DNA of 64,000 bases from Planctomycetales bacterium 71-10 (GTDB taxonomy: Bacteria > Planctomycetota > Planctomycetia > Isosphaerales > Isosphaeraceae), in assembly GCA_001898385.1 (NCBI GenBank), contig MKTT01000103.1:27876-91875 (forward strand). The letters are read 5' to 3'. The translations under genes were made by a program, and so were the position numbers. Positions 9,093 through 19,239 of the stretch are shown here, piece by piece. Position 1 is the first letter of the stretch; each line of letters begins with the position of its first letter. The notes beneath the pieces are model-generated. The model did not search any database and was not told where the DNA came from. It saw nothing but the letters and a program-made list of their open reading frames with translations.

Positions 9093-9264
9093 TTCCCCGC
9101 CGGCGCGATGCTTGTTTAACATAATTCCCGCTTCACATTCCTTGCAGCGCCTCGCGAGCCTCTCCGACGAGCCCCGGCGTCTCTCCCGCCCGGGGCCGGC
9201 GACGACGCCGTCCGACGTCCCATTCCGACCCTTGCACGTCAACAGGTTTGGAGGAGCCTCGACC

Positions 9265-10344
9265 ATGCGCAGGAGCCGCGGATTCACCCTGATCGAGCTG
9301 CTGGTGGTGATCGCGATCATCGCGGTCCTGATCGCGCTCCTGCTCCCCGCCGTCCAGTCGGCGCGGGAGGCGGCGCGGCGGGCCCAATGCGTCAACAACC
9401 TGAAGCAATTGGGCCTGGCGGCCCAGAACTACGTCTCGACGTACGACACGTTCCCGATGCAGTGCAACTACCCGACGTCGGAGATCCAGGACTCCGGCTT
9501 CTCGTGGTCGTGGGCGGTCGCGCTGCTGCCCCACTTCGAGCAGGGGGCGCTCTTCGACTCGATGAACTTCCAGCAGGGGAACTACGGCCTCCAGATCACG
9601 ACGGCGGGCTACACGCAGGTCGCGTCGCTGCTCTGCCCGTCCGAGTCGATCGCCCAGCGGCCGGGTTACCCCTGGGCGACGGTCAGCTACGTGGGCAACT
9701 ACGGCGGGCCGGGCCAGATCCAGGCCTACAGCGGGACGATCGTGCCGCCCAAGGACCTGCTGCTCAACGGCTCCATCGGGACCAAGGGCTGGGGCGGCGG
9801 CGCGGGGATGGTGCGGATCGGCTCGATCACCGACGGCACGTCGAACACCGCGGTCTTCAGCGAGCACCTCATCGGCCTGGGGATCAACCCCGCGGTGGCG
9901 ACGATGACGCCGAACTCGAAGGACGCGAGGCGGGTGATCTTCCCCGGCGTGGACTCGACGGGCATAGGGACGGGGGCCGAGGGGGCCATGAAGGCGGCCA
10001 CGGCCTGCCAGACCCTGCCGAGCACCATGACGGCGAACGCGACGGCCTCGGCGTACCTCGGCTACAACTGGCTGCTGGGCTACCCGACGCACGTCTGCCT
10101 GGTGAACTACATGCACGTCGCGCGGCCCAACAGCCTGCACTGCGGCAACGCGGGGGACATCGGCTACGTCCAGTTCGTGGGGCCTACCGGGTCGGCCGCG
10201 GCGAGCAGCAACCACTCCGGCGGCGTGAACGTCGCCCTGTCCGACGGCTCGGTCCGGTTCATCAAGGACTCGATCGGCCTGCCGGTCTGGTGGGCGCTCG
10301 GCAGCCGCAACGGCGGCGAAGTCATCAGCTCGGACGCCTATTGA
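9265..10344 (+). CDS. DUF1559 (SBP_bac_10) protein with type IV prepilin-like N-terminus
   Basis: The protein has 359 residues. The ATG follows GGAGGA. A short basic leader ends in the prepilin cleavage/methylation motif [18 protein letters not shown] and continues with the typical planctomycete stretch [20 protein letters not shown]. The body is the DUF1559 beta-rich domain, closing with the [11 protein letters not shown] box. These proteins occur in dozens of copies in planctomycetes; they are exported, and their role is unknown. The gene is followed 25 bp later by a small lipoprotein gene, a pairing I associate with these organisms. Confidence 0.92.
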   Translation: MRRSRGFTLIELLVVIAIIAVLIALLLPAVQSAREAARRAQCVNNLKQLGLAAQNYVSTYDTFPMQCNYPTSEIQDSGFSWSWAVALLPHFEQGALFDSMNFQQGNYGLQITTAGYTQVASLLCPSESIAQRPGYPWATVSYVGNYGGPGQIQAYSGTIVPPKDLLLNGSIGTKGWGGGAGMVRIGSITDGTSNTAVFSEHLIGLGINPAVATMTPNSKDARRVIFPGVDSTGIGTGAEGAMKAATACQTLPSTMTANATASAYLGYNWLLGYPTHVCLVNYMHVARPNSLHCGNAGDIGYVQFVGPTGSAAASSNHSGGVNVALSDGSVRFIKDSIGLPVWWALGSRNGGEVISSDAY

Positions 10345-10369
10345 GGCCCGGATGGGACGGGAGACGACC

Positions 10370-10588
10370 ATGACGCCTCGACGAGCCATGGGCCCCCTCC
10401 GGGGCCTGGCGATCGCCATGATCGCCGTCTACTCTATCGGTTGCCTGGGCTGCGGCTCGGAAGACCGCCTGGCCGGCACGCCCACGAACCTGCCCCCGGG
10501 CACCATGCCCCCGGCGCCGCCGCTGACGCAGTCCCCGATCGACATGGCGAAGGCCGCCAAGATCAAGGGGAAGAAGGCGCGGCCCTGA
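10370..10588 (+). CDS. Small lipoprotein next to DUF1559 gene
   Basis: The protein has 72 residues. The ATG has GGGAG 6 nt upstream (a second ATG at 10352 is less well placed). A hydrophobic signal segment ends in a lipobox-like SIGCLGCGS, followed by a Pro-rich linker and a short basic tail (KAAKIKGKKARP). It is probably a lipid-anchored partner of the DUF1559 protein encoded just upstream. No function can be assigned. Confidence 0.7.
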   Translation: MTPRRAMGPLRGLAIAMIAVYSIGCLGCGSEDRLAGTPTNLPPGTMPPAPPLTQSPIDMAKAAKIKGKKARP

Positions 10589-10598
10589 CCGCCGCGCC

Positions 10599-10625
10599 GG
10601 GCCGCGCCGGGTGCCGGCGCGGCCC
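10599..10625 (+). terminator. Hairpin after the DUF1559/lipoprotein pair
   Basis: GGGCCGCGCCGG, loop GTG, CCGGCGCGGCCC: a perfect 12-bp stem 10 bp after the lipoprotein stop. There is no T-tract, so it is a probable intrinsic terminator or transcript-end stabiliser. Confidence 0.55.
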
Positions 10626-10653
10626 GGGACCATTCCGAGGAGACCTCTCGACG

Positions 10654-12009
10654 ATGCGACGAAATCTCATCACCCGCGGGGCGTTCCTGGCCCTCGCGCT
10701 GGCGACGGCCGCCGCGACGGCCGGCGAATTGAAGGTCGGGGCCGCGGCCGCGAACCTGGCGGCCGACGACGCGATGGTCATCGGCGGCGGCATCGGCCCC
10801 GGCAAGGCGACCGGGCAGGAAGGCGAGCTGCGGGCCACCGCGATCGTGATCGAGGACCCCCACGGCGGCAAGGTCGCGCTGGTCGAGTGCGACGTCCTGA
10901 TGGTCGAGCGCGACGTCCTCGACGACGCCGCCCGGCGGATCGAGAAGGCGACGGGCGTCCCGTTCGACAACGTCCTCATCAACGCCACCCACACCCACCA
11001 CGCCCCGACGACCATCTCGATCCACGGCTACCGTCGCGAGGAGGGGTTCACGAAGCAGGTCGGCGACAAGGCCGTCGAGGCGGCCGTCGCCGCGAACGCG
11101 CGGCTCGCGCCGGCGACGATGGAATTCCGGCTGGGCGAGGAGTCGTCGGTCGGCCGCAACAGCCGGCTGCTCCTCTCCAACGGGATGATCTACTGGACCG
11201 GCGCCACCGACGACTTCGTCCGCCCCACCGGCCCGTTCGACCCCGAGCTGCCCGTCTGGGCCTTCCGCCGGCCCGACGGCAAGCTCGAAGCGGTCATGTT
11301 CAACCACTCCACGCACACCATCGGCGCGCGCACGCCGGGCGTGCGCTCCGCCGGCTTCTACGGCCTGACCGCGCAGGAGCTGGAGAAGGAGCTGGGCGGG
11401 ACCGTGCTGTTCTTCGAGGGGGCCTCTGGCTCGACGCACAACCTGGACCTGAAGGCCGACGAGATGATCGTCCGGATGAAGGCCGCGGTCGTGGCGGCGC
11501 TCGCCAAGGCCGAGCCGCAGGAGGTCGACCGCGTGAAGGGGATCCGCAAGGAGGTGACGGTCAAGGTCCGCGACTTCGACGATGCGAAGGACGACGCCGC
11601 CGTCGTCGCCTACGAGGCGTACAAGCTCAAGGACCATCCCCAGATCGCCCAGTTCGTCGTCGACGTCTTCCGCGACATGCGCAAGGAGCTGTCCCCGAGG
11701 AAGAACGAGGAGCGCAAGACGTGGGTCCAGGCGATCCGCATCGGCGACACGGCCGTCGTCGGCGTCCCGGCCGAGTTCTTCACGGCGCTGGGCCAGGACA
11801 TCAAGCGCCGGAGCCCGTTCCGCCACACCTACGTCTTCGAGCTGGCCAACGACTACGTCGGATACCTCCCCGACCGCAAGGGCTTCGAGCAGGGGGGCTA
11901 CCAGACCTGGACCGGCCTCCACAGCTTCACCGCCCCCGGCACCGGCGAGATGATCGTCGACGAGGCGGTGGGGCTGCTCAAGACGCTGCATGAGGATGCG
12001 TCGAAGTGA
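10654..12009 (+). CDS. Neutral/alkaline ceramidase-like secreted protein
   Basis: The protein has 451 residues. A signal peptide covers about 1-23 (LALALATAAATA). The neutral-ceramidase N-terminal fold is indicated by KVGAAAANLAADDAM and by the metal-binding motif NATHTHHAPTT (His113, His115, His116). The serine loop resembles GASGSTHN near residue 265. It is shorter than classical neutral ceramidases (about 650 residues), because the C-terminal domain is reduced. Many planctomycete relatives are annotated only as neutral/alkaline non-lysosomal ceramidase, and their real amide substrate is unproven. A GAGGAG ribosome site precedes the ATG. Confidence 0.8.
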   Translation: MRRNLITRGAFLALALATAAATAGELKVGAAAANLAADDAMVIGGGIGPGKATGQEGELRATAIVIEDPHGGKVALVECDVLMVERDVLDDAARRIEKATGVPFDNVLINATHTHHAPTTISIHGYRREEGFTKQVGDKAVEAAVAANARLAPATMEFRLGEESSVGRNSRLLLSNGMIYWTGATDDFVRPTGPFDPELPVWAFRRPDGKLEAVMFNHSTHTIGARTPGVRSAGFYGLTAQELEKELGGTVLFFEGASGSTHNLDLKADEMIVRMKAAVVAALAKAEPQEVDRVKGIRKEVTVKVRDFDDAKDDAAVVAYEAYKLKDHPQIAQFVVDVFRDMRKELSPRKNEERKTWVQAIRIGDTAVVGVPAEFFTALGQDIKRRSPFRHTYVFELANDYVGYLPDRKGFEQGGYQTWTGLHSFTAPGTGEMIVDEAVGLLKTLHEDASK

Positions 12010-12045
12010 CATCGCAGCGGAGGCCGAGCGGGCCGACGACGACGG

Positions 12046-12203
12046 CCTTCTCCCCTTGAGGGAGAAGGTGGCCGAAGGCCGGATGAGGGGTCGACCGCCG
12101 TCGCATCCCCTCATCCGATCGGGCGGCCCCGAACGTCGACGACCTCGGTCGCGCCACCCCTCATCCGGCCCTCCGGGCCACCTTCTCCCTCAAGGGGAGA
12201 AGG
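12046..12203. repeat. Palindromic intergenic repeat, copy R5 (CTTCTCC type)
   Basis: 158 bp. The outer arms are near-perfect reverse complements: CCTTCTCCCCTTGAGGGAGA at the left and TCTCCCTCAAGGGGAGAAGG at the right, continued inward by GGCCGGATGAGGGG against CCCCTCATCCGGCC. Each arm also folds on itself. It lies between the ceramidase-like and the PVC dehydrogenase genes and fills most of that 279-bp gap. It is related to the repeats at 18874, 20653, 26845, 37161, 44228 and 44583. Confidence 0.85.
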
Positions 12204-12288
12204 CGTCGATCGCCCCGGCCATCTCGGCTGAAGATCCCACCGCCCCCGCCCGCCGCGGCCCGCTCGGACATCCCGTAGGATCCTCCCC

Positions 12289-15171
12289 ATGACGACCCAC
12301 CGGAACATCGCGCGAACCTGGATCGCCGCCGCGGCGCTCGCCGCGCTCGGGGCCGACGAGCCTCCGCCGAAGCCCCTCGCGCCCGACGAGGCGAGGGCGA
12401 CGATCCGCCTGGCCGACCCGGAGCTGACGATCGAGCTGGTCGCCTCCGAGCCCGACATCCACAGCCCGGTCGCCGCGGCGTGGGACGAGGACGGGCGGCT
12501 GTACGTCGCGGAGATGCTCGACTACCCGCTCGGCCCCGGCTCGGGCAAGGTCCGGATGCTGGAGGACCGCGACGGCGACGGCCGCTACGAGCGCGTCACC
12601 GCCTTCGCCGAGGGGCTGAACTTCCCCAACGGCGTCATGCCCTGGAACGGCGGCGTGCTGGTCACGGCCGCGCCCGACATCCTGTTCCTCAAGGACGGCG
12701 ACGGCGACGGCGTCGCCGACACCCGCCGCGTCGTGCTGACGGGCTTCGCCGAGGGGAACACCCAGCTCCGCGTCAACGGCCTGACCTGGGGCGCGGACAA
12801 CTGGATCTATGGAGCCAACGGCCGCAGCGACGGCGTCGTCCGCCGCCCCGGCGAGCCCGACGACAAGGCCGTCCCGCTCCGCTTCCACGACTTCCGCTTC
12901 AGGCCCGACGGCGGCCCGGTCGAGCCCGTCTCCGGCTTCAGCCAGTTCGGCCTCCCGCGCGACGACTGGGGGCGGCGGTTCCCCTCGTGGAACACCATGC
13001 CGATCCGCCACGTCGTCCTGGAGGAAAAGACGCTGGCGCGCAACCCGTTCCTCGCCGAGTCGGCCACCGTCGCGACGATCCTCGACCCCGCCGACGGCGG
13101 CCGGGTCTTCCCGATCAGCCCGCCGCCGACCACCTACAACCGCGAGTCCACCGCCTACTACAACGCGAGCTGCGGCCCCATCATCTACCGCGGCGATCTC
13201 CTCGGCCCCGGCTACGAGGGGGACGCCTTCTTCTGCGAGTCGCTGACGAACCTCGTCCAGCGTCGGGTGCTGGAGCATCGCGGGCCGACGTTCCTCGCAC
13301 GCCGCGGCGAGAACGAGGCCGACCGCGAGTTCCTCGCCTCGACCGACCCCTGCTTCCGCGCGGTCAACCTCGCCACCGGGCCCGACGGGGCGCTCTACGT
13401 CGTCGACTTCTACCGCGAGGTCGTCGAGCATCCGGCCTTCGTCCCGGCCGAGCTGCGCGAGTCGATCGAGTTCCGCCGCTGGAACAACCGCGGCCGGATC
13501 TGGAGGATCGCCAAGAAGGGGACGACGCCCGCCCCGCCGCCTCGGCTGGGCAAGGCGACGACGGCCGAGCTGATCGCCCTGCTGGAGCATCCCAACGGCT
13601 GGCGTCGCGACACGGCCCAGCGCCTGCTCGTCGCGCGTCATGACCTGACCGCCGCGCCCGTGCTGGAGACGATGGCCAGGGCGTCGGAATCGCCCCTCGG
13701 CCGCCTGCACGCGGCCTGGACGCTCGACGGCCTGGGGGCGCTGGCCGACCCGATCGTCGAGGCGCTGCTGGAAGACCCCGACGCCGACGTCCGCGCCTGC
13801 GCCGCGAAGCTGGCCGTCGGCCGCCCCGGGCTGCTGGAGACGCTCGCCACCCTGGCCGACGACCCGGAGGACCGAGTCCGGTTCCAGGCCGCGGTCGCCC
13901 TGGGCGACTCCGACGCGCCCGAGGCCGTCGCCGCGCTGGCGACGATCGCCGCCCGGGACGCGGAGGACGAATGGTCGCGCCTGGCCGTCCTCAGCGGACT
14001 GCGCGAGACGGCCTCGCCGTTCCTGGCCGACCTGCTGGAAGCTAACCCCGGCTGGCTCGCTGCGCCGACCCCCGGCCAGGCGCACCTCCTGGGCTCGACG
14101 GCCGCGATCCTGGGCGCGCGGGCGAATCCCGAGGAGCTTCGGGCCCTGGCCGATCGGATCGACCCCGGGGCGGGCGGGGAGGGGGTCGGCGGCCGGGTCG
14201 CGCTGCTGCTGGGCCTCTCCGACGGCCTGGCCCGCGCGGGGAAACCCCCGCGCGAGCTGCTGAAGGAGATGGGCTTCGAGGGGATCGCCGCGCTGCTGGA
14301 CCGCACCGCGGCGACCGTCGATGCGGCCGACGCCGGCCCGGAAGATCGGGCCCGCGCGCTGACGCTGCTGTCGCGGTTCCGCCCGAACGACGCGGCGTCG
14401 CGGATCCCCGCGCTGCTCGCGGCGGGCCAGCCCGAGGCCGTGCAGGCCGCCGCCGCGGAGGCCGTCGCGGAGGTCGGGTCGCCCGAGCTGGCCGGCCGGA
14501 TCCTGGAGGGCTGGGAGTCGATCCCGACCAATCCCCGCCGCGCGGTGATCGCCGTCCTGATCCGGTCGGCGGCGCTGACCGGGAGCCTGATCGCGGCCCT
14601 GGAGGACGACGCCGTGGGCCTGGCCGAGCTGACCCCGGCCGAGCGCGAGGCGTTGCGGGCCTCGTCCGACCCGGAGGTCGCGAGGCGAGCCGGGGCGCTG
14701 CTGGCCTCGCGGACGCCGCCGGACCGGGCGGGGGTCGTCGCGAAGTTCCAGCCGGCGCTCAGCCTGGTCGGCGACCCGGAGCGGGGCCGCGAGCTGTTCG
14801 CCAAGAACTGCAAGACCTGCCACGCCCATCGCGGCGAGGGCTTCAAGGTGGGCCCGGACATCTCCGGCGTCGCCAGCCGGCCGCCGTCGGCGCTGCTGAA
14901 GGACGTCCTCGACCCCAACGCCGACGTCTCGCCCGACTTCGTCGCCTTCACCGTCGCGACCACCCGCGGCCAGACGCTCTCCGGCCTGCTCGCCGAGGAG
15001 ACCGCGACCAGCCTGAAGCTCAAGGCCGCCGAGGGGGTCGAGCAGTCCGTCCTCCGCTCCGAGGTCGAGGCCGTCCGCCGCACCGGCCGGTCGCTCATGC
15101 CCGAGGGCTTCGAAGACGTCCTGGGCGAGCAGGGCCTCGCCGACCTCATCGCGTTCCTCAAGCAGCCCTGA
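12289..15171 (+). CDS. PVC-type propeller/HEAT-repeat dehydrogenase with C-terminal cytochrome c
   Basis: The protein has 960 residues. A short signal segment (about 8-22) is followed by an NHL/PQQ-like beta-propeller (about 40-410; YVAEMLDYP, GLNFPNGVMPWNGGVLVTAAPDI) with Asp-rich DGDGDG loops. A HEAT/armadillo-like helical region covers about 415-800. A cytochrome c domain has the haem motif CKTCH (Cys841, Cys844, His845) and MPEGF near 916 as a possible distal ligand. This matches the Planctomycete/Verrucomicrobia putative membrane-bound dehydrogenase plus haem-binding-domain families (TIGR02604/TIGR02603 type). It is probably a periplasmic sugar or alcohol oxidase that passes electrons to its own haem. 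The DUF1080 gene 35 bp downstream suggests carbohydrate use. Confidence 0.9.
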   Translation: MTTHRNIARTWIAAAALAALGADEPPPKPLAPDEARATIRLADPELTIELVASEPDIHSPVAAAWDEDGRLYVAEMLDYPLGPGSGKVRMLEDRDGDGRYERVTAFAEGLNFPNGVMPWNGGVLVTAAPDILFLKDGDGDGVADTRRVVLTGFAEGNTQLRVNGLTWGADNWIYGANGRSDGVVRRPGEPDDKAVPLRFHDFRFRPDGGPVEPVSGFSQFGLPRDDWGRRFPSWNTMPIRHVVLEEKTLARNPFLAESATVATILDPADGGRVFPISPPPTTYNRESTAYYNASCGPIIYRGDLLGPGYEGDAFFCESLTNLVQRRVLEHRGPTFLARRGENEADREFLASTDPCFRAVNLATGPDGALYVVDFYREVVEHPAFVPAELRESIEFRRWNNRGRIWRIAKKGTTPAPPPRLGKATTAELIALLEHPNGWRRDTAQRLLVARHDLTAAPVLETMARASESPLGRLHAAWTLDGLGALADPIVEALLEDPDADVRACAAKLAVGRPGLLETLATLADDPEDRVRFQAAVALGDSDAPEAVAALATIAARDAEDEWSRLAVLSGLRETASPFLADLLEANPGWLAAPTPGQAHLLGSTAAILGARANPEELRALADRIDPGAGGEGVGGRVALLLGLSDGLARAGKPPRELLKEMGFEGIAALLDRTAATVDAADAGPEDRARALTLLSRFRPNDAASRIPALLAAGQPEAVQAAAAEAVAEVGSPELAGRILEGWESIPTNPRRAVIAVLIRSAALTGSLIAALEDDAVGLAELTPAEREALRASSDPEVARRAGALLASRTPPDRAGVVAKFQPALSLVGDPERGRELFAKNCKTCHAHRGEGFKVGPDISGVASRPPSALLKDVLDPNADVSPDFVAFTVATTRGQTLSGLLAEETATSLKLKAAEGVEQSVLRSEVEAVRRTGRSLMPEGFEDVLGEQGLADLIAFLKQP

Positions 15172-15206
15172 ATCGACCCCGAACCCCGAATCGAAAGGCG
15201 GATCCG

Positions 15207-16001
15207 ATGATCCTCTCCCTCCCCTGCCTGGCGCTGGCCGCGGGCCTGACGCTCGCGCCCCCCGACTCGTCGGAGGGCTGGACGCCCCTGTTCAACGGCA
15301 AGGACCTGACCGGCTGGTACACGTTCCTCCAGCAGCACGGCAAGGATTCCGACCCCGACAAGATCGTCACCATCGAGGACGGTGCGATCCACCTCTACAA
15401 GGGCTTCGCCGACAAATCGAAGGTCGTGATGGGCTACATCGGCACGGAGAAGGAGTACGGCGACTACCACCTGCGGCTCCAGTACCGCTGGGGCGACGCC
15501 AAGTTCGAGCCACGCTACGCGTTGAAGAAGGACGCCGGGCTGTACTACCACATCACCGGCCCCGACGTCGTCTGGCCGCGGTCGCTCCAGTACCAGATCG
15601 AGGAGACGAACGTCGGCGACCTGATCGCGCTGTTCGGGATGCAGGCCGACACGACGATCGACCCGAAGACCCGCGACGCGAAGTCGCCCGACTACCCTAC
15701 GTTCCTCCCCGCCGACCGCGGCGGCGAGCCGCGCGTGCTCGGCCTGAAGGGGATCGACTACCAGCACCGCCTGGCCGAGGTCGCCGAGCGCGACGGCTGG
15801 AACGACGTCGAGGTCATCGCCAGGGGGGACGAGGTCACCCACCTGCTCAACGGCCGCGTCGTGAACCGCGGCGTCGCCGTGCGCTTCGACGACCCCGAGA
15901 AGCCCGGCCACCCCGTCCCGCTCACCAAGGGCCGCATCGCCCTGGAGATCGAGGCCGCCGAGCTGTGGTTCCGCAACGTCGAGATCCGCCCGGCGAAGTG
16001 A
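15207..16001 (+). CDS. DUF1080 (3-keto-disaccharide hydrolase-like) secreted protein
   Basis: The protein has 264 residues. A signal peptide (about 1-17) is followed by the DUF1080 hallmark GWTPLFNGKDLTGW at 24-37, a concanavalin-like sandwich with an EYGDYHLRLQYRWG strand, and a C-terminal ELWFRNVEIRP strand. Members have been linked to hydrolysis of 3-keto-glycosides after oxidation by Gfo/Idh-type dehydrogenases; here the partner could be the propeller dehydrogenase upstream, which is inference. A GAAAGG ribosome site precedes the ATG and a strong terminator follows the stop. Confidence 0.88.
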   Translation: MILSLPCLALAAGLTLAPPDSSEGWTPLFNGKDLTGWYTFLQQHGKDSDPDKIVTIEDGAIHLYKGFADKSKVVMGYIGTEKEYGDYHLRLQYRWGDAKFEPRYALKKDAGLYYHITGPDVVWPRSLQYQIEETNVGDLIALFGMQADTTIDPKTRDAKSPDYPTFLPADRGGEPRVLGLKGIDYQHRLAEVAERDGWNDVEVIARGDEVTHLLNGRVVNRGVAVRFDDPEKPGHPVPLTKGRIALEIEAAELWFRNVEIRPAK

Positions 16002-16039
16002 GCGACCGGCCACGCGGAGACCATATAAACCGTGGCGAT

Positions 16040-16075
16040 GCCGAGAGGGTGGACCGCCCGGGCCACCCTCTCGGC
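16040..16075 (+). terminator. Terminator after the DUF1080 gene
   Basis: GCCGAGAGGGTGG (16040-16052) and CCACCCTCTCGGC (16063-16075) form a perfect 13-bp stem with a 10-nt loop, 39 bp after the stop. Confidence 0.75.
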
Positions 16076-16145
16076 CGGCCTTCGGCGGCGTCCCGGCGGG
16101 GATCGGCGAGGGCTGCCGGATATCGCGGGCGCGGCGCATGAAAGA

Positions 16146-16173
16146 GGACGGGGGCCGTCGCGGGCCCCCGTCC
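16146..16173 (-). terminator. Terminator after groEL
   Basis: GGACGGGGGCC (16146-16156) pairs perfectly with GGCCCCCGTCC (16163-16173). On the minus strand the stem lies about 43 bp beyond the groEL stop and is followed by CTCTTTC. Confidence 0.75.
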
Positions 16174-16215
16174 GGGATGTTGCTGGGGATCGGCCGGCCG
16201 AGGGGCCGGGGTCGA

Positions 16216-17838
<1,623 letters not shown>

Positions 17839-17905
17839 GTTGCCTTCATCTCCCTATCGCGATAGAGGAACGTGTCTCGTGTGGTGGGGCGCCAGGCCGG
17901 CCCGA

Positions 17906-18196
17906 TCAGCCGACGACCGCGAGGATGTCGTCCTCGCGCATGAGAAGGACCTTCTTGTCGCCGTCGACCTTGAACTCCTCGCCCGCATACGAGGTGAAGA
18001 TCACCACGTCGCCGGCCTTCACCTGCAGCTCGCGGCGCTTGCCGTCCTTGGTCACGCGGCCCTCGCCCACCGAGAGCACCTTCCCCTTCTGGGGCTTGTC
18101 CTTGGCGGTCTCCGGCAGCACGATCCCGCCGGCGGTGGTCCCCTTGGCCTCTTCCCGCTCGACGACCACGCGATCACCCAACGGCTTCAGATTCAT
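17906..18196 (-). CDS. groES: Co-chaperonin GroES (Hsp10)
   Basis: The protein has 96 residues. It shows [20 protein letters not shown] at the start, a mobile loop with GGIVLPETA, and the C-terminal DDILAVV. AAGGAG lies 9 nt before the ATG. It caps GroEL rings and is the first gene of the groESL operon. I see no CIRCE inverted repeat (TTAGCACTC...GAGTGCTAA) upstream, so HrcA control is not apparent. Confidence 0.98.
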   Translation of the reverse strand: MNLKPLGDRVVVEREEAKGTTAGGIVLPETAKDKPQKGKVLSVGEGRVTKDGKRRELQVKAGDVVIFTSYAGEEFKVDGDKKVLLMREDDILAVVG

Positions 18197-18268
18197 CGAC
18201 CCTGGCTCCTTCGTGCGATTCCATGACCCGGTCGCGACCTCGCGCCGGCCGATCGCCCGGCCCGCGCG

Positions 18269-18297
18269 ACATCATGACATGGCCCCGGCATAAGCAA
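18269..18297 (-). promoter_or_regulatory. Candidate groESL promoter (proximal)
   Basis: On the minus strand TTGCTT (18292-18297), a 17-bp spacer and TGATGT (18269-18274) lie about 73 bp before the groES start. The match is moderate. Confidence 0.3.
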
Positions 18298-18561
18298 GGG
18301 GTGTGCCGACGCCGATTGTTGGCTATAAGTGTTGAATGGCATTCGTGTTGCGTTTTTGGTTGGCTCGGCCGGGACCCTGGGCCCATCCTGCCGGACCCGG
18401 CCGTCGCATGCTGCGGTGTGCCATTTTGACAGGCGGGCGTCCGCCGCAACGTCCGCGTCAGGCGTCGGCGGGCCCCGCTACTCCGAAGGTGATATCGCCC
18501 GGCGCCGACTCCCCACGGCGGACCTCCGGATTTGGGTTCGATTGTGGGAATGAGGCTGCTC

Positions 18562-18590
18562 ATGATTGTGACGTAAATCCAATATGTAAA
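18562..18590 (-). promoter_or_regulatory. Candidate groESL promoter (distal, AT-rich zone)
   Basis: On the minus strand TTTACA (18585-18590), a 17-bp spacer and AATCAT (18562-18567) lie inside an AT-rich stretch (about 18540-18720) that contrasts sharply with the rest of the window. It would give a 5' leader of about 360 nt to groES. The 18197-19239 gap as a whole holds this zone, a boxA-like site and a MITE-like element; I see no gene in it. Confidence 0.3.
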
Positions 18591-18760
18591 TCGATTTGGG
18601 CGTCGAAAAATTTGAGTTGGAACGTCGATTTCGTATGCTCGCATCGCCATCCATTCGATGCCCAAGATCCGATTGATCTCTTATGATTGCTTGATGACGT
18701 GCTTGTGTGGATCTGGCGACAGCCAAGGGGAAGCTCGTCTTCCGTCTGAAGCCCGGCGAG

Positions 18761-18774
18761 TTGTCAAAGAACGG
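18761..18774 (-). promoter_or_regulatory. boxA-like site, copy 1
   Basis: Read on the minus strand the sequence is CCGTTCTTTGACAA, close to the NusB/NusE-binding boxA (GTTCTTTGA-type) of rRNA leaders. The same 14 bases recur at 44151-44164, and in both places GGATTTCAGGA follows about 50 bp to the right. No rRNA gene is nearby. Confidence 0.35.
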
Positions 18775-18873
18775 TCGTCCGAGAGGTACAGTCCGCGATC
18801 GGTGACGCCGGATTTCAGGAATCGAGACGCGGACGAGATTTTCGACCCAGGGCCCGGGGGACGGGGCAGGCGT

Positions 18874-19140
18874 GTGCCTTTGGATTTTGGCGAATCGCGT
18901 CGGGGTCGCGGGAACCATCGTAACGGCCTTCCCCCCTCGCGGGGGAAGGTGGCCCGCAGGGCCGGATGAGGGGGACGACGCGCGCGAAGGCCGTCGGATC
19001 TCGCGCCGGCCGTCCCGAGCGGGCCTCCGAACTTCAACGGCCCCCATGCTTCGCGTCCCCCTCATCTGACGCCTTCGGCGTCTGTCTTCCCCCGCGAGGG
19101 GGGAAGACGTCGAACGCCGACCGCCGAATTCCCAAGGCAC
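18874..19140 (+). mobile_element. MITE-like inverted-repeat element, copy M1
   Basis: 267 bp bounded by imperfect 19-bp terminal inverted repeats: GTGCCTTTGGATTTTGGCG at the left, and CGCCGAATTCCCAAGGCAC at the right (16 of 19 matching). The left half holds the hairpins CCTTCCCCC/GGGGGAAGG and GGCCCGCAGGGCC; the right half holds GACGCCTTCGGCGTC and CTTCCCCCGCGAGGGGGGAAG. There is no reading frame of its own. Its right end lies 19 bp before the -35 box of the next gene. No target duplication could be made out. Confidence 0.75.
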
Positions 19141-19159
19141 GGCCGGGGGCCTTGCCGGG

Positions 19160-19189
19160 TTGACGGGGCCTTGGCGCGCGGCTTAGGCT
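19160..19189 (+). promoter_or_regulatory. Candidate promoter of the iron-type ABC binding-protein gene
   Basis: TTGACG (19160-19165), an 18-bp spacer and TAGGCT (19184-19189) lie 50 bp before the start codon and just after element M1. Confidence 0.45.
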
Positions 19190-19239
19190 CGATGACTTCT
19201 GTCGGAGTTCGGTCCCGAGGCCCGTCCGGGGGGTGGTCC

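Noticed and set aside
18197..18400. CIRCE (HrcA) operator or sigma-32 promoter upstream of groES
   Set aside because: No TTAGCACTC/GAGTGCTAA pair is present; CTTGCTT...CCATGT resembles a sigma-32 site, but the spacing is too short.
18761..18774. TTTGACAA on the minus strand as a -35 promoter box
   Set aside because: No -10-like hexamer lies 15-19 bp downstream at either copy; the longer 14-base identity fits boxA better.
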